A stretch of DNA of 64,000 bases from Alcaligenes ammonioxydans (GTDB lineage Bacteria; Pseudomonadota; Gammaproteobacteria; Burkholderiales; Burkholderiaceae_B), in NCBI RefSeq assembly GCF_019343455.1, contig NZ_CP049362.1, forward strand, positions 1,240,001 through 1,304,000, given 5' to 3'. The position numbers were made by a program, and so were the translations under genes. The notes beneath the pieces are model-generated. The model saw only the letters and a program-made list of their open reading frames with translations, had not been told where the DNA came from and did not search any database. This document shows positions 16,647-25,017 of this stretch, in pieces. Positions within the stretch are counted from its first letter, which is position 1, and the number at the start of each line of letters is the position of its first letter.

Positions 16647-18044
16647 ATGCCTCTACACGCCAAGGATGATATCCGCAATGACCTTCTCGATGACGTTTAC
16701 GCGTCCACCGATTTGTCGGTCTCCATGCCCAAGTACAAAATGCCCGAACATGAGCACGCTCCCAGGCACGCGTACCAGGTAGTCCACGATGAGCTGATGC
16801 TCGACGGTAACTCCCGTCAGAATCTGGCGACGTTTTGCCAGACCTGGGTTGAGGAGGAAGTCCACAAGCTGATGGACGAGTCAATCGACAAAAACATGAT
16901 TGACAAAGATGAGTATCCCCAGACGGCCGAAATCGAGTCACGCTGCGTGCACATGCTTGCTGACTTGTGGAACTCTCCGGACGCGAAGAACACCTTGGGT
17001 TGCTCGACCACGGGCTCCTCCGAGGCCGCCATGCTCGGGGGGCTGGCACTTAAGTGGGCATGGCGCAAGAAGCGCAGCGCGGCAGGACTTTCGACCGATA
17101 AGCCCAATCTGGTTTGCGGTCCTGTGCAAATTTGTTGGCATAAATTTGCGCGTTATTTCGATGTGGAATTGCGTGAAATTCCCATGGAAGAGGGTCGGCT
17201 CATTATGAGTGCCGAAGAAGTATTAAAACGCGTCGATGAAAACACCATTGGTGTGGTGCCCACCTTGGGTGTCACCTTCACCTGCGAGTACGAGCCGGTC
17301 AAGCAGGTTCATGATGCCTTGGATAAATTGCAGCAAGACACGGGGCTGGATATCCCGATTCACGTTGACGGTGCCAGTGGCGGGTTTCTGGCTCCCTTTT
17401 GTGCCCCTCAATTGCAGTGGGATTTTCGTCTTCCTCGTGTGGTGTCGATAAACACCTCGGGTCATAAGTTTGGGCTTGCCCCCCTGGGGGTAGGTTGGGT
17501 GCTCTGGCGTGATGCCGCCCATCTTCCTGAAGAGTTGATATTCAATGTGAACTATTTGGGTGGCAACATGCCGACCTTTGCATTGAATTTTTCCAGGCCT
17601 GGCGGCCAGATCGTGGCCCAGTACTACAACTTTTTGCGTCTTGGCAAAGCGGGCTATCGTCGTATTCAGAACGCTTGCTATGACACGGCACGTTATCTTG
17701 CGAGCGAGATTGGCAAGTTGGGTCCGTTTGAGATCTTGTTTGACGGTGACCCTGATAAAGGTATTCCAGCCTTGTGCTGGAAGATCAAGGACGGCGCGAA
17801 CCCGGGTTTCAATCTGTATGACTTGGCCGATCGCTTACGTTCGCGCGGTTGGCAAGTACCTGCGTACTCCATGCCGGCCAATCGCCAGGACCTGGTGATC
17901 CAACGCATCCTGGTGCGCCATGGTGTGACGCGTGACCTGGCTTCCCTATTGCTGGATGACTTCCGTCGTTGCCTGGATTATTTCTCCTCCCATCCCGTTG
18001 CCGTACAGGGGCAGCAGGACGAGTCTGGCGGTTTTCATCACTAA
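16647..18044 (+). CDS. gadB: Glutamate decarboxylase
   Basis: 465-residue PLP enzyme converting glutamate to GABA plus CO2 and consuming a proton. Clear family motifs: [30 protein letters not shown] and the PLP lysine K274 in [16 protein letters not shown]. Length and N-terminus (helical, ending before PKYKMPE) agree with E. coli GadA/GadB (466). No GadC-type APC antiporter is present; the AspT-family gene upstream may take its place. The gap of 190 bases to the antiporter could hold its own promoter. Confidence 0.95.
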   Translation: MPLHAKDDIRNDLLDDVYASTDLSVSMPKYKMPEHEHAPRHAYQVVHDELMLDGNSRQNLATFCQTWVEEEVHKLMDESIDKNMIDKDEYPQTAEIESRCVHMLADLWNSPDAKNTLGCSTTGSSEAAMLGGLALKWAWRKKRSAAGLSTDKPNLVCGPVQICWHKFARYFDVELREIPMEEGRLIMSAEEVLKRVDENTIGVVPTLGVTFTCEYEPVKQVHDALDKLQQDTGLDIPIHVDGASGGFLAPFCAPQLQWDFRLPRVVSINTSGHKFGLAPLGVGWVLWRDAAHLPEELIFNVNYLGGNMPTFALNFSRPGGQIVAQYYNFLRLGKAGYRRIQNACYDTARYLASEIGKLGPFEILFDGDPDKGIPALCWKIKDGANPGFNLYDLADRLRSRGWQVPAYSMPANRQDLVIQRILVRHGVTRDLASLLLDDFRRCLDYFSSHPVAVQGQQDESGGFHH

Positions 18045-18090
18045 CTTGACGCGGTGAACCCTCTGTAAAAACGATGAGCTCAGACGTGGA

Positions 18091-18263
18091 ATCTTCTTTT
18101 TGAGAGGCTCCACCGCATGAACGTGTCGAAATTTACGGGGGGTAGCCAGGTTCTGGAGGCCATCTAGCATCTGCTAGCCGTTTGGGCACGATGCAGGGTG
18201 CACGCAGGCTTGGTTGCAACCCCAGGCATGTATGGCGGATATATCGAGAACTTAATCTGAGTA
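18091..18263 (+). mobile_element. Degenerate IS3-family remnant
   Basis: A start resembling IS3 OrfA (ATG at 18117, MNVSKFT, then divergent sequence and a stop at 18165-18167) is followed by an OrfB-like piece read from 18182 (RRLGCNPRHVWRIYRELNLS, compare the NHKRVYRLYRE segment of IS3 transposases). Everything between is lost, so it cannot be functional. The call rests on two short matches recalled from the family. Confidence 0.45.
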
Positions 18264-18370
18264 GCGCAAGCGGCTTCATAAAGTGCGCCTATCAGTTGCT
18301 TTCGGTATGGGAAAGCGAAACCATTGATTTTATGAGTATGATTGTTGGGTTTCAATGGTTTTAGATTAGC
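18264..18370. repeat. Inverted repeat beside tRNA-Thr
   Basis: AAACCATTGA (18318-18327) and TCAATGGTTT (18352-18361) form a 10-base-pair inverted repeat with a 24-base spacer, directly 3' of the minus-strand tRNA-Thr. It may be the tRNA terminator or part of the old insertion. No gene is seen in this stretch. Confidence 0.35.
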
Positions 18371-18446
18371 TGGTGCCGATGAAAGGAATCGAACCCTCGA
18401 CCTTCTCATTACGAATGAGCTGCTCTACCGACTGAGCTACATCGGC
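18371..18446 (-). tRNA. tRNA-Thr (anticodon CGT)
   Basis: On the minus strand a 76-base cloverleaf reads from GCCGATG to CATCGGC-A-CCA, with D-arm GCTC...GAGC, anticodon loop TTCGTAA (CGT, reads ACG), and T-arm GAGGG-TTCGATT-CCTTT (one mismatch-tolerant pair). CCA is encoded. It closely resembles E. coli thrW. Confidence 0.95.
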
Positions 18447-18557
18447 TAACCTAAGACGATAAGTATATCCTGTTTTTTTCTGGTTTGTAAATTCTCTGTG
18501 CGCATGAAAGGTGCAACATGCTATGTTGAGCGTTTTCAGCCTGTTAAGGGGATGATG

Positions 18558-18941
18558 ATGCTAGGGATCAAGATTGGTTTGGTGGTAGCGGCTTTCTTGC
18601 CTTGGTTGGCCGCCATTTGTGCCAAGGCGGGGGGTTCAGGTTTTGATAATCATGACCCGCGGCCCTGGCTGGCGGGGTTGACAGGCTGGCGGGCGCGCGC
18701 CAATGCGGCTCAGGCTAATGCGTTTGAGGCCTTGCCTTTCTTTTTTGCGGCGGTGTTGTTGGCGTTGTGGTCAGGAGCCGATCCTCTGCGTGTGCAAAGT
18801 CTGATGATTTCCTGGATTGTGCTGCGTGTTTTGTATTTGCTGATGTACATCATGAACAAGGCAGCCTTGCGCTCCTTGGTCTGGTTCCTGGCCGTCGTGG
18901 TCAATATCTGGATTGTATTTTTGCCCGTATTGCGGACTTGA
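18558..18941 (+). CDS. MAPEG family membrane protein
   Basis: About 127 residues with four membrane helices and the MAPEG-domain pattern ANAAQANAFEALPFF (residues about 51-65), which marks the family of eicosanoid/glutathione-metabolism membrane proteins and their bacterial YecN-like relatives. AAGGGG at 18546-18551 favours the third of three consecutive ATGs (18558). The bacterial members' substrate is mostly unknown. A Rho-independent terminator lies about 80 bases downstream. Confidence 0.8.
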   Translation: MLGIKIGLVVAAFLPWLAAICAKAGGSGFDNHDPRPWLAGLTGWRARANAAQANAFEALPFFFAAVLLALWSGADPLRVQSLMISWIVLRVLYLLMYIMNKAALRSLVWFLAVVVNIWIVFLPVLRT

Positions 18942-19020
18942 GATACGGCGCTGGGCATGCTGGGCACCTTATGAAACCGGTGTTCAGCACGCCCTTGAGA
19001 TGCTTGATGGTGAAGACGAG

Positions 19021-19049
19021 CAGGCCAGCCATAAGGCCGGCCTGTTTTT
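19021..19049 (+). terminator. Rho-independent terminator after the MAPEG gene
   Basis: CAGGCCAGCC (19021-19030) pairs with GGCCGGCCTG (19035-19044) around an ATAA loop, with one mismatch, followed by TTTTT. It faces the convergent AI-2E permease gene, whose stop codon overlaps the T-tract. Confidence 0.75.
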
Positions 19050-20136
19050 ATTTGTTGGTGCTTTCCTGGTCTTCTGCTTCAATCCGGGCGCTGATGGCCG
19101 AGGGAAACAGATCCCAGCATGCGATGAACATGGCGGCGATCAGCGGGCCGATCACAAAGCCGTTCAGGCCGAAAATCGACAAACCGCCCAGGGTGGAGAT
19201 CAAGATCACGTAGTCCGGGATCTTGGTGTCTTTGCCGACCAGCAAAGGGCGCAGCAGGTTGTCGACCAGCCCAATGACCATAATGCCAAAAGTAGTCAGG
19301 ATAATCCCGGGGACGTAGTGCCCCGAGACGAAAAAGTAGATGGCAACGGGAGCCCAGATCAGCGATGCGCCCACGGCGGGCAGCAAGGAAAGCACAGCCA
19401 TCAGGACACCCCAGAACAGAGCGCCCTGAATATCCAGGAACCAGAACATGACGCCGCCCAGCGCACCTTGCGTGGCGGCCACCGCAATATTGCCTTTGAC
19501 GGTGGCGCGTACCACGGTGGTGAACTTGCGGAAAAGATGAGTCTTTTGGTTCTCGCTCAGTGGAATCAACTGACGGTAGTGACGGCCTAGCTCTACCCCG
19601 TCGCGCAGCAGGAAAAACAGCATGTACAGCATGATGCCCAGGCTGACCAGGAACTGGAAGGTGTTCTGGCCGACATTGAGCGCCTGTTTGGTCAGGAACT
19701 GGCCACCCTGAACGGCGAACTGCGAAAACTTTTCTTGCAGGGAAGCGGTGTCATGCAGGCCAAAGCGGGCGGCAAAGTCAAGGACGCTGGGGGGGAGGGC
19801 ACTGAGGATCTTTTGTAGATAGGCTCCGGGATTTAACTGGCCACTGTTCATCAGATCGTATAAGGAGGCGATCTGCTGCACCAGGGATATAGAGATCAGG
19901 ATGACCGGAATAATGACAATCAGGATAATGATCAGCAGACTGATCAGGGCTGACAGGGAACGGCGGCCTTTGGTTTTGGCCAGGAGTTTGCGCTGCAGGG
20001 GGGCAAACAAAATGGCCAGCACCGCTCCCCAGAATACCGCGCCATAAAAAGGAAGAAGTATCCAGACAAAGGCGGCGGAGACTGCGGCCAGCAAAAGCAA
20101 AAAAGTATGGAATTGTAGATTTGGCCGGGTGGACAT
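19048..20136 (-). CDS. AI-2E family transporter (PerM/YdiK-like permease)
   Basis: 362-residue integral membrane protein with about seven to eight helices and the family pattern of an N-terminal helical pair, a soluble loop of about 120 residues (around 95-160), then C-terminal helices including LPAVGASLIWAPVAIYFFVSG and GLSIFGLNGFVIGPLIAA. The COG0628 family is named after TqsA (AI-2 export), but many members move other solutes, including sodium/proton exchange, so AI-2 transport is not proven. Confidence 0.85.
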   Translation of the reverse strand: MSTRPNLQFHTFLLLLAAVSAAFVWILLPFYGAVFWGAVLAILFAPLQRKLLAKTKGRRSLSALISLLIIILIVIIPVILISISLVQQIASLYDLMNSGQLNPGAYLQKILSALPPSVLDFAARFGLHDTASLQEKFSQFAVQGGQFLTKQALNVGQNTFQFLVSLGIMLYMLFFLLRDGVELGRHYRQLIPLSENQKTHLFRKFTTVVRATVKGNIAVAATQGALGGVMFWFLDIQGALFWGVLMAVLSLLPAVGASLIWAPVAIYFFVSGHYVPGIILTTFGIMVIGLVDNLLRPLLVGKDTKIPDYVILISTLGGLSIFGLNGFVIGPLIAAMFIACWDLFPSAISARIEAEDQESTNK

Positions 20137-20307
20137 GGAAGTTTTCCATTAGCGTGAATTTGAGGCGATTGTAAGGGGGAATCCTTACTGCCGGAGTGAA
20201 TCTTGGTATCTGTTTATTGGGTTTCTGCTGGCGTTAAAACACGCCTGCGCCCTTCTTGTTTGTCACGGCGGGGGGAAAATCGGCGTGCAGGGGCTGGGCC
20301 CCTGAGG

Positions 20308-21885
20308 TCAGCGCTTGGCCTGACGGGCCAGTTCCAGGTAATGGCTGGCGCGCCAGATGTGCTGGCTGCTGCGCTCAAACCAGCGGTGAGTATCTGTGAT
20401 TCGCAACGTGCGCGAGACATCATCCTGTCCTTGGGGGGCAGCCAGAAGCTGGCCGCGTACCGTATCCAGCAATTGGGCCTGAGACTGAGCCCGGACCTGC
20501 ATTTGTTCCTGCCAGTCAACGGGGGCTTGTGCATGCAGGCTTTGCTGAGCCAGTGTAGTCAGTTCTGACGCCAGGCTCCGGGCGTGCTGGTAGCGTTGGT
20601 CCAGCAGATCCGTGCCCGGCTGGTACTGTAAGCGGCCACGCAGGCGCTGCATATGATCGATGGCATGCAAAAGCGCGCTGATGTGGGCGGCCACTGCTGG
20701 ATCATCCGCCGCGCTGGGAATGCGCAAGACAAACTCGTAAGCCTGATCGAGTACAGTCCCGATCTGCTGCAGATCGGTTGCTGCCGTATCGGGGCGGCTC
20801 ATGGCCAGACTGTGCTGATACAGGTTCAGCAAACGTTGTGCCTGCTCTTGCAAGGTGCGTTGTGTGGTCTCCAGTGCCAGGGCAGGCACTTGCAGCAGGC
20901 TGTCGTCCAGATGATGCGGGGGGCGAGCAGCCCGGTCAGGCACCAGCTTTTGTACCCAGCGGGCAAAAGGCTGGGTAAAGGGCAGGCACAAGGCGGCGCC
21001 CAAGCCAATGAACAGGCTGTGAAAGGCCGCCAGGCCCAGGGCTCCGGGAGGGGTATTGATATAAGAGCCGGTGGCGTACATGGCTTTGAGAAACAGCGGC
21101 AGAATCAGCAGGCCCAGCAAACCGGCAATGACGTTGAACAGGATATAGGCAATGGCTGTGCGTTTGGCATAGATTGTGCCGCCAATAGCGACCAGAACGC
21201 CAGTCAGGGTGGTGCCGATGGAGGCTCCCACGACGATGGCTGCCGCTTGGTCAAAGCTGATGGCTCCTGCATCCAGCGCGGTCAAGGTCATGGCGATGGC
21301 CGCTGTCGAGGACTGCAGCACCGCGGTCAGGGCCAGCCCGGTCAACATGATCAACAAGTGAGCGCCATAACCGCCGGCAGGCAAGTGGGCCAGGCTGAAG
21401 TTGGCCGCCAGACCTTGCATGCCATCCTGCAACATGCTCAAGCCCAGAAATAGGGTGCCGAAGCCGGCCAGGGCACGGCCCAGTTCCTTGTGACGACCGG
21501 GAGCCAGCAGTTTGAGCAAAGCCCCCAGACCGATTAATGGCAGGGTGTAAAAACCCAGATTCACTTTCAGCCCCAGGCCAGAAATGATCCAGCCGGTAGC
21601 GGTATTGCCAAGGCTGGCACCAATAACCACGCCAATGGCTTGTGTAAAGGAAATCAGCCCGGCACTGACAAACCCGATCAAGGTGACGGTCGTGGCTGTC
21701 GATGACTGGGCCAGTGCCGTAATCAGCGCCCCAGAGGCAAAGGCTTTGATGGGGCGACCGGTAAAGGCCAGCAGTATCTGTTTGAGGGAGCCGCCTGCAA
21801 ACGCGACCAGTCCTTCGGACAGAAGCATCATGCCAATCAGGAACAGGCCAAGTCCCCCTAAAAAGGGGAAAAGAGTATCGAGCAT
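20308..21885 (-). CDS. Na/Pi cotransporter family protein (NptA/YjbB-like)
   Basis: 525-residue protein. The N-terminal half (about 1-310) holds two inverted PNaS repeats with the signature QSS motifs (LAQSSTATTVTLIGFV and VLQSSTAAIAMTLTAL) found in type II sodium/phosphate cotransporters. The C-terminal part (about 340-520) is helical and PhoU-like. E. coli YjbB exports phosphate. There is no pst or pho gene nearby. The upstream 700 bases hold no intact gene. Confidence 0.88.
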   Translation of the reverse strand: MLDTLFPFLGGLGLFLIGMMLLSEGLVAFAGGSLKQILLAFTGRPIKAFASGALITALAQSSTATTVTLIGFVSAGLISFTQAIGVVIGASLGNTATGWIISGLGLKVNLGFYTLPLIGLGALLKLLAPGRHKELGRALAGFGTLFLGLSMLQDGMQGLAANFSLAHLPAGGYGAHLLIMLTGLALTAVLQSSTAAIAMTLTALDAGAISFDQAAAIVVGASIGTTLTGVLVAIGGTIYAKRTAIAYILFNVIAGLLGLLILPLFLKAMYATGSYINTPPGALGLAAFHSLFIGLGAALCLPFTQPFARWVQKLVPDRAARPPHHLDDSLLQVPALALETTQRTLQEQAQRLLNLYQHSLAMSRPDTAATDLQQIGTVLDQAYEFVLRIPSAADDPAVAAHISALLHAIDHMQRLRGRLQYQPGTDLLDQRYQHARSLASELTTLAQQSLHAQAPVDWQEQMQVRAQSQAQLLDTVRGQLLAAPQGQDDVSRTLRITDTHRWFERSSQHIWRASHYLELARQAKR

Positions 21886-22594
21886 AGAAGCGTGCGAACA
21901 ACGGAATAATCGATAGGCCCAGGTGTGACAAACCCGGACAAAAGGTTGGATGCTGCATTATCGCCAGTTACGCTAGCAGATGGCGTGAAATTCTCCAGTG
22001 ATGAACACGGCTTGTTCCTGACGACGAAGAGGGCATACGCAGTGCAGGCTCTTTGTATTGAATAAGAGCGTTGACGTTTTTAGTGCTTAGGAAAGAGCGC
22101 AGGTTCGAACACGTTGGGGAGCCAGCTTGCAGGGGCAAACGGCAGGGCGCTTTGAGGGCTGAGCAGGTATAGGGAGTTCATAGGTGGCATGTCTATGCCG
22201 TCCTGGCGCATCAGCGCTTGCGCACGACGAGTTTTATCCTTGATGCCTAACTGGAACGAGTTCAGGACTTAACAGTGCATACGCCGGTGCTGATCAGGAA
22301 AGATTATAAAGAGTGGCTGGGTACGCGATTGAGGTAGAGGATGGAGGGGGAGCCGAGCGTTTTACTCCTGATAACTGACAAAAGGAGAGCGCCTGCGCTC
22401 AAGAGCTGCGGGTCCTGGCATGGGGTAAACACCGCGTTGCGGGATGGCCGGTGCGTCAATCCACGGGTTGCGCAGCGTCGATAAAGCGGGATCTGTGGGA
22501 GTCGGTCTATCACCCGCACGAGTAGGCACGGCTGATGATGGTTGTGATTGGCCCTATTGAATGAACGAGGAACTTGGTTCAGGCCAGACGTAGA
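21886..22594. other. Intergenic stretch with degenerate coding signal
   Basis: About 700 bases without an intact gene between the Na/Pi gene and tRNA-Asn. The first 150 bases probably hold the promoter of the Na/Pi gene. The rest contains a minus-strand frame with protein-like composition interrupted by two stops, described as a possible pseudogene. Confidence 0.5.
22080..22553 (-). pseudogene. Possible decayed gene (unidentified)
   Basis: One minus-strand frame reads through three segments separated by only two stop codons (at 22362-22364 and 22269-22271). The first is proline-rich (RPTPTDPALSTLRNPW...), the last reads FQLGIKDKTRRAQALM...NVFEPALFPKH before TAA at 22080-22082. Composition is protein-like and the frame is constant, which suggests a gene decayed by point mutation and truncated at its 5' end by the tRNA-Asn region. 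I do not recognise the family; chance is possible. Confidence 0.3.
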
Positions 22595-22624
22595 AAAGCC
22601 CAGCTGCTTGCGTAGCTGGGCTTT
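22595..22624 (-). terminator. Terminator downstream of tRNA-Asn (copy 1)
   Basis: AAAGCCCAGCT (22595-22605) pairs with AGCTGGGCTTT (22614-22624), an 11-base-pair stem with an eight-base loop. On the minus strand a TTTT run follows, so it ends transcription of the tRNA-Asn gene. Confidence 0.7.
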
Positions 22625-22632
22625 GGTATTTT

Positions 22633-22708
22633 TGGCTCCCCGACCAGGGCTCGAACCTGGGACCTGCGGATTAACAGTCCGTCGCTCTACCGACTGAGCT
22701 ATCGGGGA
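22633..22708 (-). tRNA. tRNA-Asn (anticodon GTT), copy 1
   Basis: Minus-strand cloverleaf of 76 bases: acceptor TCCCCGA/TCGGGGA-G-CCA, D-arm GCTC...GAGC, anticodon loop CTGTTAA (GTT, Asn) and T-arm CCAGG-TTCGAGC-CCTGG. CCA is encoded. The sequence is identical to the copy at 24656-24731. Confidence 0.96.
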
Positions 22709-22762
22709 CCAGCAAAGAAAATAATTATAGAGTGAAGGTTGCGGGTTTGTAAAGCGTTATTT

Positions 22763-22990
22763 TTAGAAAAAGTGAATTTCATCGACGCAAACTGGGGAGC
22801 AGGCTTGGCAATAGGCGTAAATCCTGAGTTTTTCGGCAGGAACATACCGTCCGGTCAATAAATCAGTCAAGCCGATTTGTAGCATATGGTTGCAAGCCGT
22901 TTGTTTAAAGGCTTTGCGGCTTGCTGGCTGGCTTTTGAAAAATTCTCGACAGATGAGAAAACTAGGGAAAATGCGGATAAAACCCCGCAA
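22763..22990 (-). CDS. Hypothetical small protein (doubtful)
   Basis: 75 codons from a TTG start, just upstream of tRNA-Asn on the same strand. The frame stays open back to about 23060 and the extension also looks protein-like (SDINNIDVNQLELAYLRGF), but offers no ATG, GTG or TTG. The C-terminus has three cysteines (YCQACSPVC) that could be a small metal site. No family is recognised. It may be a fragment of a larger lost gene. Confidence 0.3.
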   Translation of the reverse strand: MRGFIRIFPSFLICREFFKSQPASRKAFKQTACNHMLQIGLTDLLTGRYVPAEKLRIYAYCQACSPVCVDEIHFF

Positions 22991-23255
22991 ATATGCGAGT
23001 TCCAGTTGATTGACATCAATATTGTTTATGTCTGAAATATAAATGCTTGCAGTATATGGGTCTCAACTATCCAGCCTGTTTTGAGCCGCGTCTCAAGATG
23101 TGCCGGTTGGGGGGTTTTGCTGTCAAGACAGAGGAGGGAGTGCAGTGAGCTCGTGCCGGGACTTTTTGTCGGCAGGCTGGCTCAGCACTTGAACAACAAG
23201 GCCGGAAAAAATCATAAGTCCTCCGGCATTCAGACGTTTACAGAGAACAGAGAAC
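22991..23255 (+). promoter_or_regulatory. Upstream region of the porin gene
   Basis: About 260 bases, AT-rich from roughly 22990 to 23050, leading to the porin ATG. Promoter and leader of the porin gene are expected here. A GAGAACAGAGAAC purine stretch just before the ATG serves as a loose ribosome-binding site. Confidence 0.35.
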
Positions 23256-24398
23256 ATGAAAAAAACTATCTTGGCAGCTTTGCTGATGCCTGCACTGGCA
23301 GTTCCCGCTTTCGCTGCATCGAATGTGACCTTGTATGGCGTGGTCGATACGGGCCTGGGGTATGAACAATGGAAAGGGGACGACATGAAGGGAGGGGCAG
23401 GCAAACGCAGTCGTTTTGGCTTGTATGACCAGGGTTGGATGGGTAACCGCTGGGGGCTGATGGGCAGCGAGGATCTGGGCGGCGGGCTCAAGGCCAACTT
23501 CATGCTGGAAAGCGGCTTTGATCTGGGCACTGGCAATCTGCGCCAAGGCCGCTTGTTCGGCCGTCAGGCAAGTCTGGGTTTGAGCGGTGAGTCCTGGGGG
23601 CGTGTTGACCTGGGTCGTCAGACGACGGTCACTTCCCTGTATGTGGCGGGGGTAGCCAGCCCGTTTGGTGGCAATGGCTATCAGTACGGCGTGGGGGCGG
23701 CATTTGATTCGGCCAATACGGTTCGCTATGACAATATGGTGGCTTATCAGAGCCCCGAGTTCTCCGGTTTTCAGTTCGGTGCGGGTTACTCGTTCAACAC
23801 CAATGGACCTCAGCAGTGGGATCGCAGTGGTTTGAGTGGCAATGCCATCAACAGCGATGAGGCAAACGTGAAAGCCGTCAGCGTGGCCATGCGCTATACC
23901 AATGGTCCCTTGAAAGCCGCGCTGAGCTTTGACCAGGCCCGTTATGGTTCTGCTCGCGAGCGTGGCGGCAATCTGGTGGCGGCCCAAAGCGGGAATGTGA
24001 GTGCCTGGAACCTGGCTGCCAGCTACAAGTTCAGCTTTGCGACGCTGCATGCCGCTTTTGGTCAGAGCCGCAATGGGTATATTGGCGGCTCCTTGCAAAC
24101 CGAGCAGTTTGGTCCCGGCTTGCATAAAGACCTCAAGGTCAACTCCTATGCGTTGGGCGTGACGGTACCGGCAGGCAAGGCAGGTTCTGTGCTGGCTTCC
24201 TGGACGATGGCTGATCCACGTTCGACACCGCGCAGCACGGATGATGCCAAGACCCAGCATGTGTTCAGCGCGGGCTATTTGCACAATTTGTCCAAGCGCA
24301 CCAGCCTGTATGCAATTGGCTCTTACGCTCGCAACATCGGCTACTACAGCGACCTCAAGAGCACGGTTGCCACGGTGGGTGTGACGCACCGGTTCTGA
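23256..24398 (+). CDS. Outer-membrane porin, Gram-negative general porin family
   Basis: 380-residue trimeric 16-strand beta-barrel porin of the betaproteobacterial Omp32/PhaE-like type. Signal peptide MKKTILAALLMPALAVPAFA with cleavage before ASNVTLYG, the canonical first strand. The body alternates hydrophobic residues, has RQASLGLSGESWGRVDLGRQ for the constriction region, and ends in VGVTHRF, the C-terminal aromatic required for BAM assembly. It would pass small, mainly anionic solutes. It lies alone between two tRNA-Asn genes and is followed by a strong terminator. Confidence 0.92.
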   Translation: MKKTILAALLMPALAVPAFAASNVTLYGVVDTGLGYEQWKGDDMKGGAGKRSRFGLYDQGWMGNRWGLMGSEDLGGGLKANFMLESGFDLGTGNLRQGRLFGRQASLGLSGESWGRVDLGRQTTVTSLYVAGVASPFGGNGYQYGVGAAFDSANTVRYDNMVAYQSPEFSGFQFGAGYSFNTNGPQQWDRSGLSGNAINSDEANVKAVSVAMRYTNGPLKAALSFDQARYGSARERGGNLVAAQSGNVSAWNLAASYKFSFATLHAAFGQSRNGYIGGSLQTEQFGPGLHKDLKVNSYALGVTVPAGKAGSVLASWTMADPRSTPRSTDDAKTQHVFSAGYLHNLSKRTSLYAIGSYARNIGYYSDLKSTVATVGVTHRF

Positions 24399-24492
24399 TC
24401 TTTCCGACTGATTCGGTCAATTTTGAGCCGGGGTAGTGCGTTAGCAGCGGCGGCGCCGGCTCAAGCAGGAGCGAAGTCAGGGGAAAGAGCCA

Positions 24493-24531
24493 CAGCGGGC
24501 CTGCATGAGATGCAGGCCCGCTGTCTTTTTT
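24493..24531 (+). terminator. Rho-independent terminator of the porin gene
   Basis: A perfect 14-base-pair stem (24493-24506 with 24510-24523) with a three-base loop is followed by TCTTTTTT. Confidence 0.9.
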
Positions 24532-24604
24532 GGGATCGGGTTTTGTTTGTCCAAATGTTAATGACGCGGTCTACGCGTGCCGCGTAACGGACAAAGACAT
24601 GCAC

Positions 24605-24644
24605 AAAAAAAATCAGCCCAACGCAAACGCGATGGGCTGATTTT
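24605..24644 (-). terminator. Terminator downstream of tRNA-Asn (copy 2)
   Basis: AAAATCAGCCCA (24609-24620) pairs with TGGGCTGATTTT (24633-24644). On the minus strand it is followed by eight Ts, directly 3' of the tRNA-Asn gene. Confidence 0.8.
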
Positions 24645-24655
24645 GACGGTTTTCT

Positions 24656-24731
24656 TGGCTCCCCGACCAGGGCTCGAACCTGGGACCTGCGGATTAACAG
24701 TCCGTCGCTCTACCGACTGAGCTATCGGGGA
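24656..24731 (-). tRNA. tRNA-Asn (anticodon GTT), copy 2
   Basis: Identical over 76 bases to the tRNA-Asn at 22633-22708, same strand, with GTT anticodon and encoded CCA. The flanks differ beyond a few bases on each side. Confidence 0.96.
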
Positions 24732-25017
24732 CCAGAGAAAAAGAATATAGCATGTATTTTGGAAAGTGTGCAAGTTTTCAGAGGGAAAAATGGCAAGGAT
24801 CTGGGCGGGATGGCGGGTGGTCTGTTTTTTTGCTGCTCGCAGGCCGCCGTGGGGCGACTCTCAGCCCTCTGAACGCGCGTGCGCTTTGTGGGGCAGCATG
24901 GTCGCTGCACAGGGCAAAGGGTAGAATCGAATTCTTCTTGCTTTTATTGACTCTTTTTTCTGTCGGGGCCAGCGGCTGTTTTGCTGACAGTGTCGCCCTG
25001 CAAAGTGATGAATCTCC

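Noticed and set aside
23238..24389. 383-codon minus-strand frame opposite the porin
   Set aside because: Shadow of the porin; the plus strand has signal peptide, barrel pattern and terminal Phe.
24493..24731. Repeated hairpins near tRNA-Asn considered as a CRISPR or repeat array
   Set aside because: Only two unrelated terminators and a tRNA; no regular spacing or spacers anywhere in the window.
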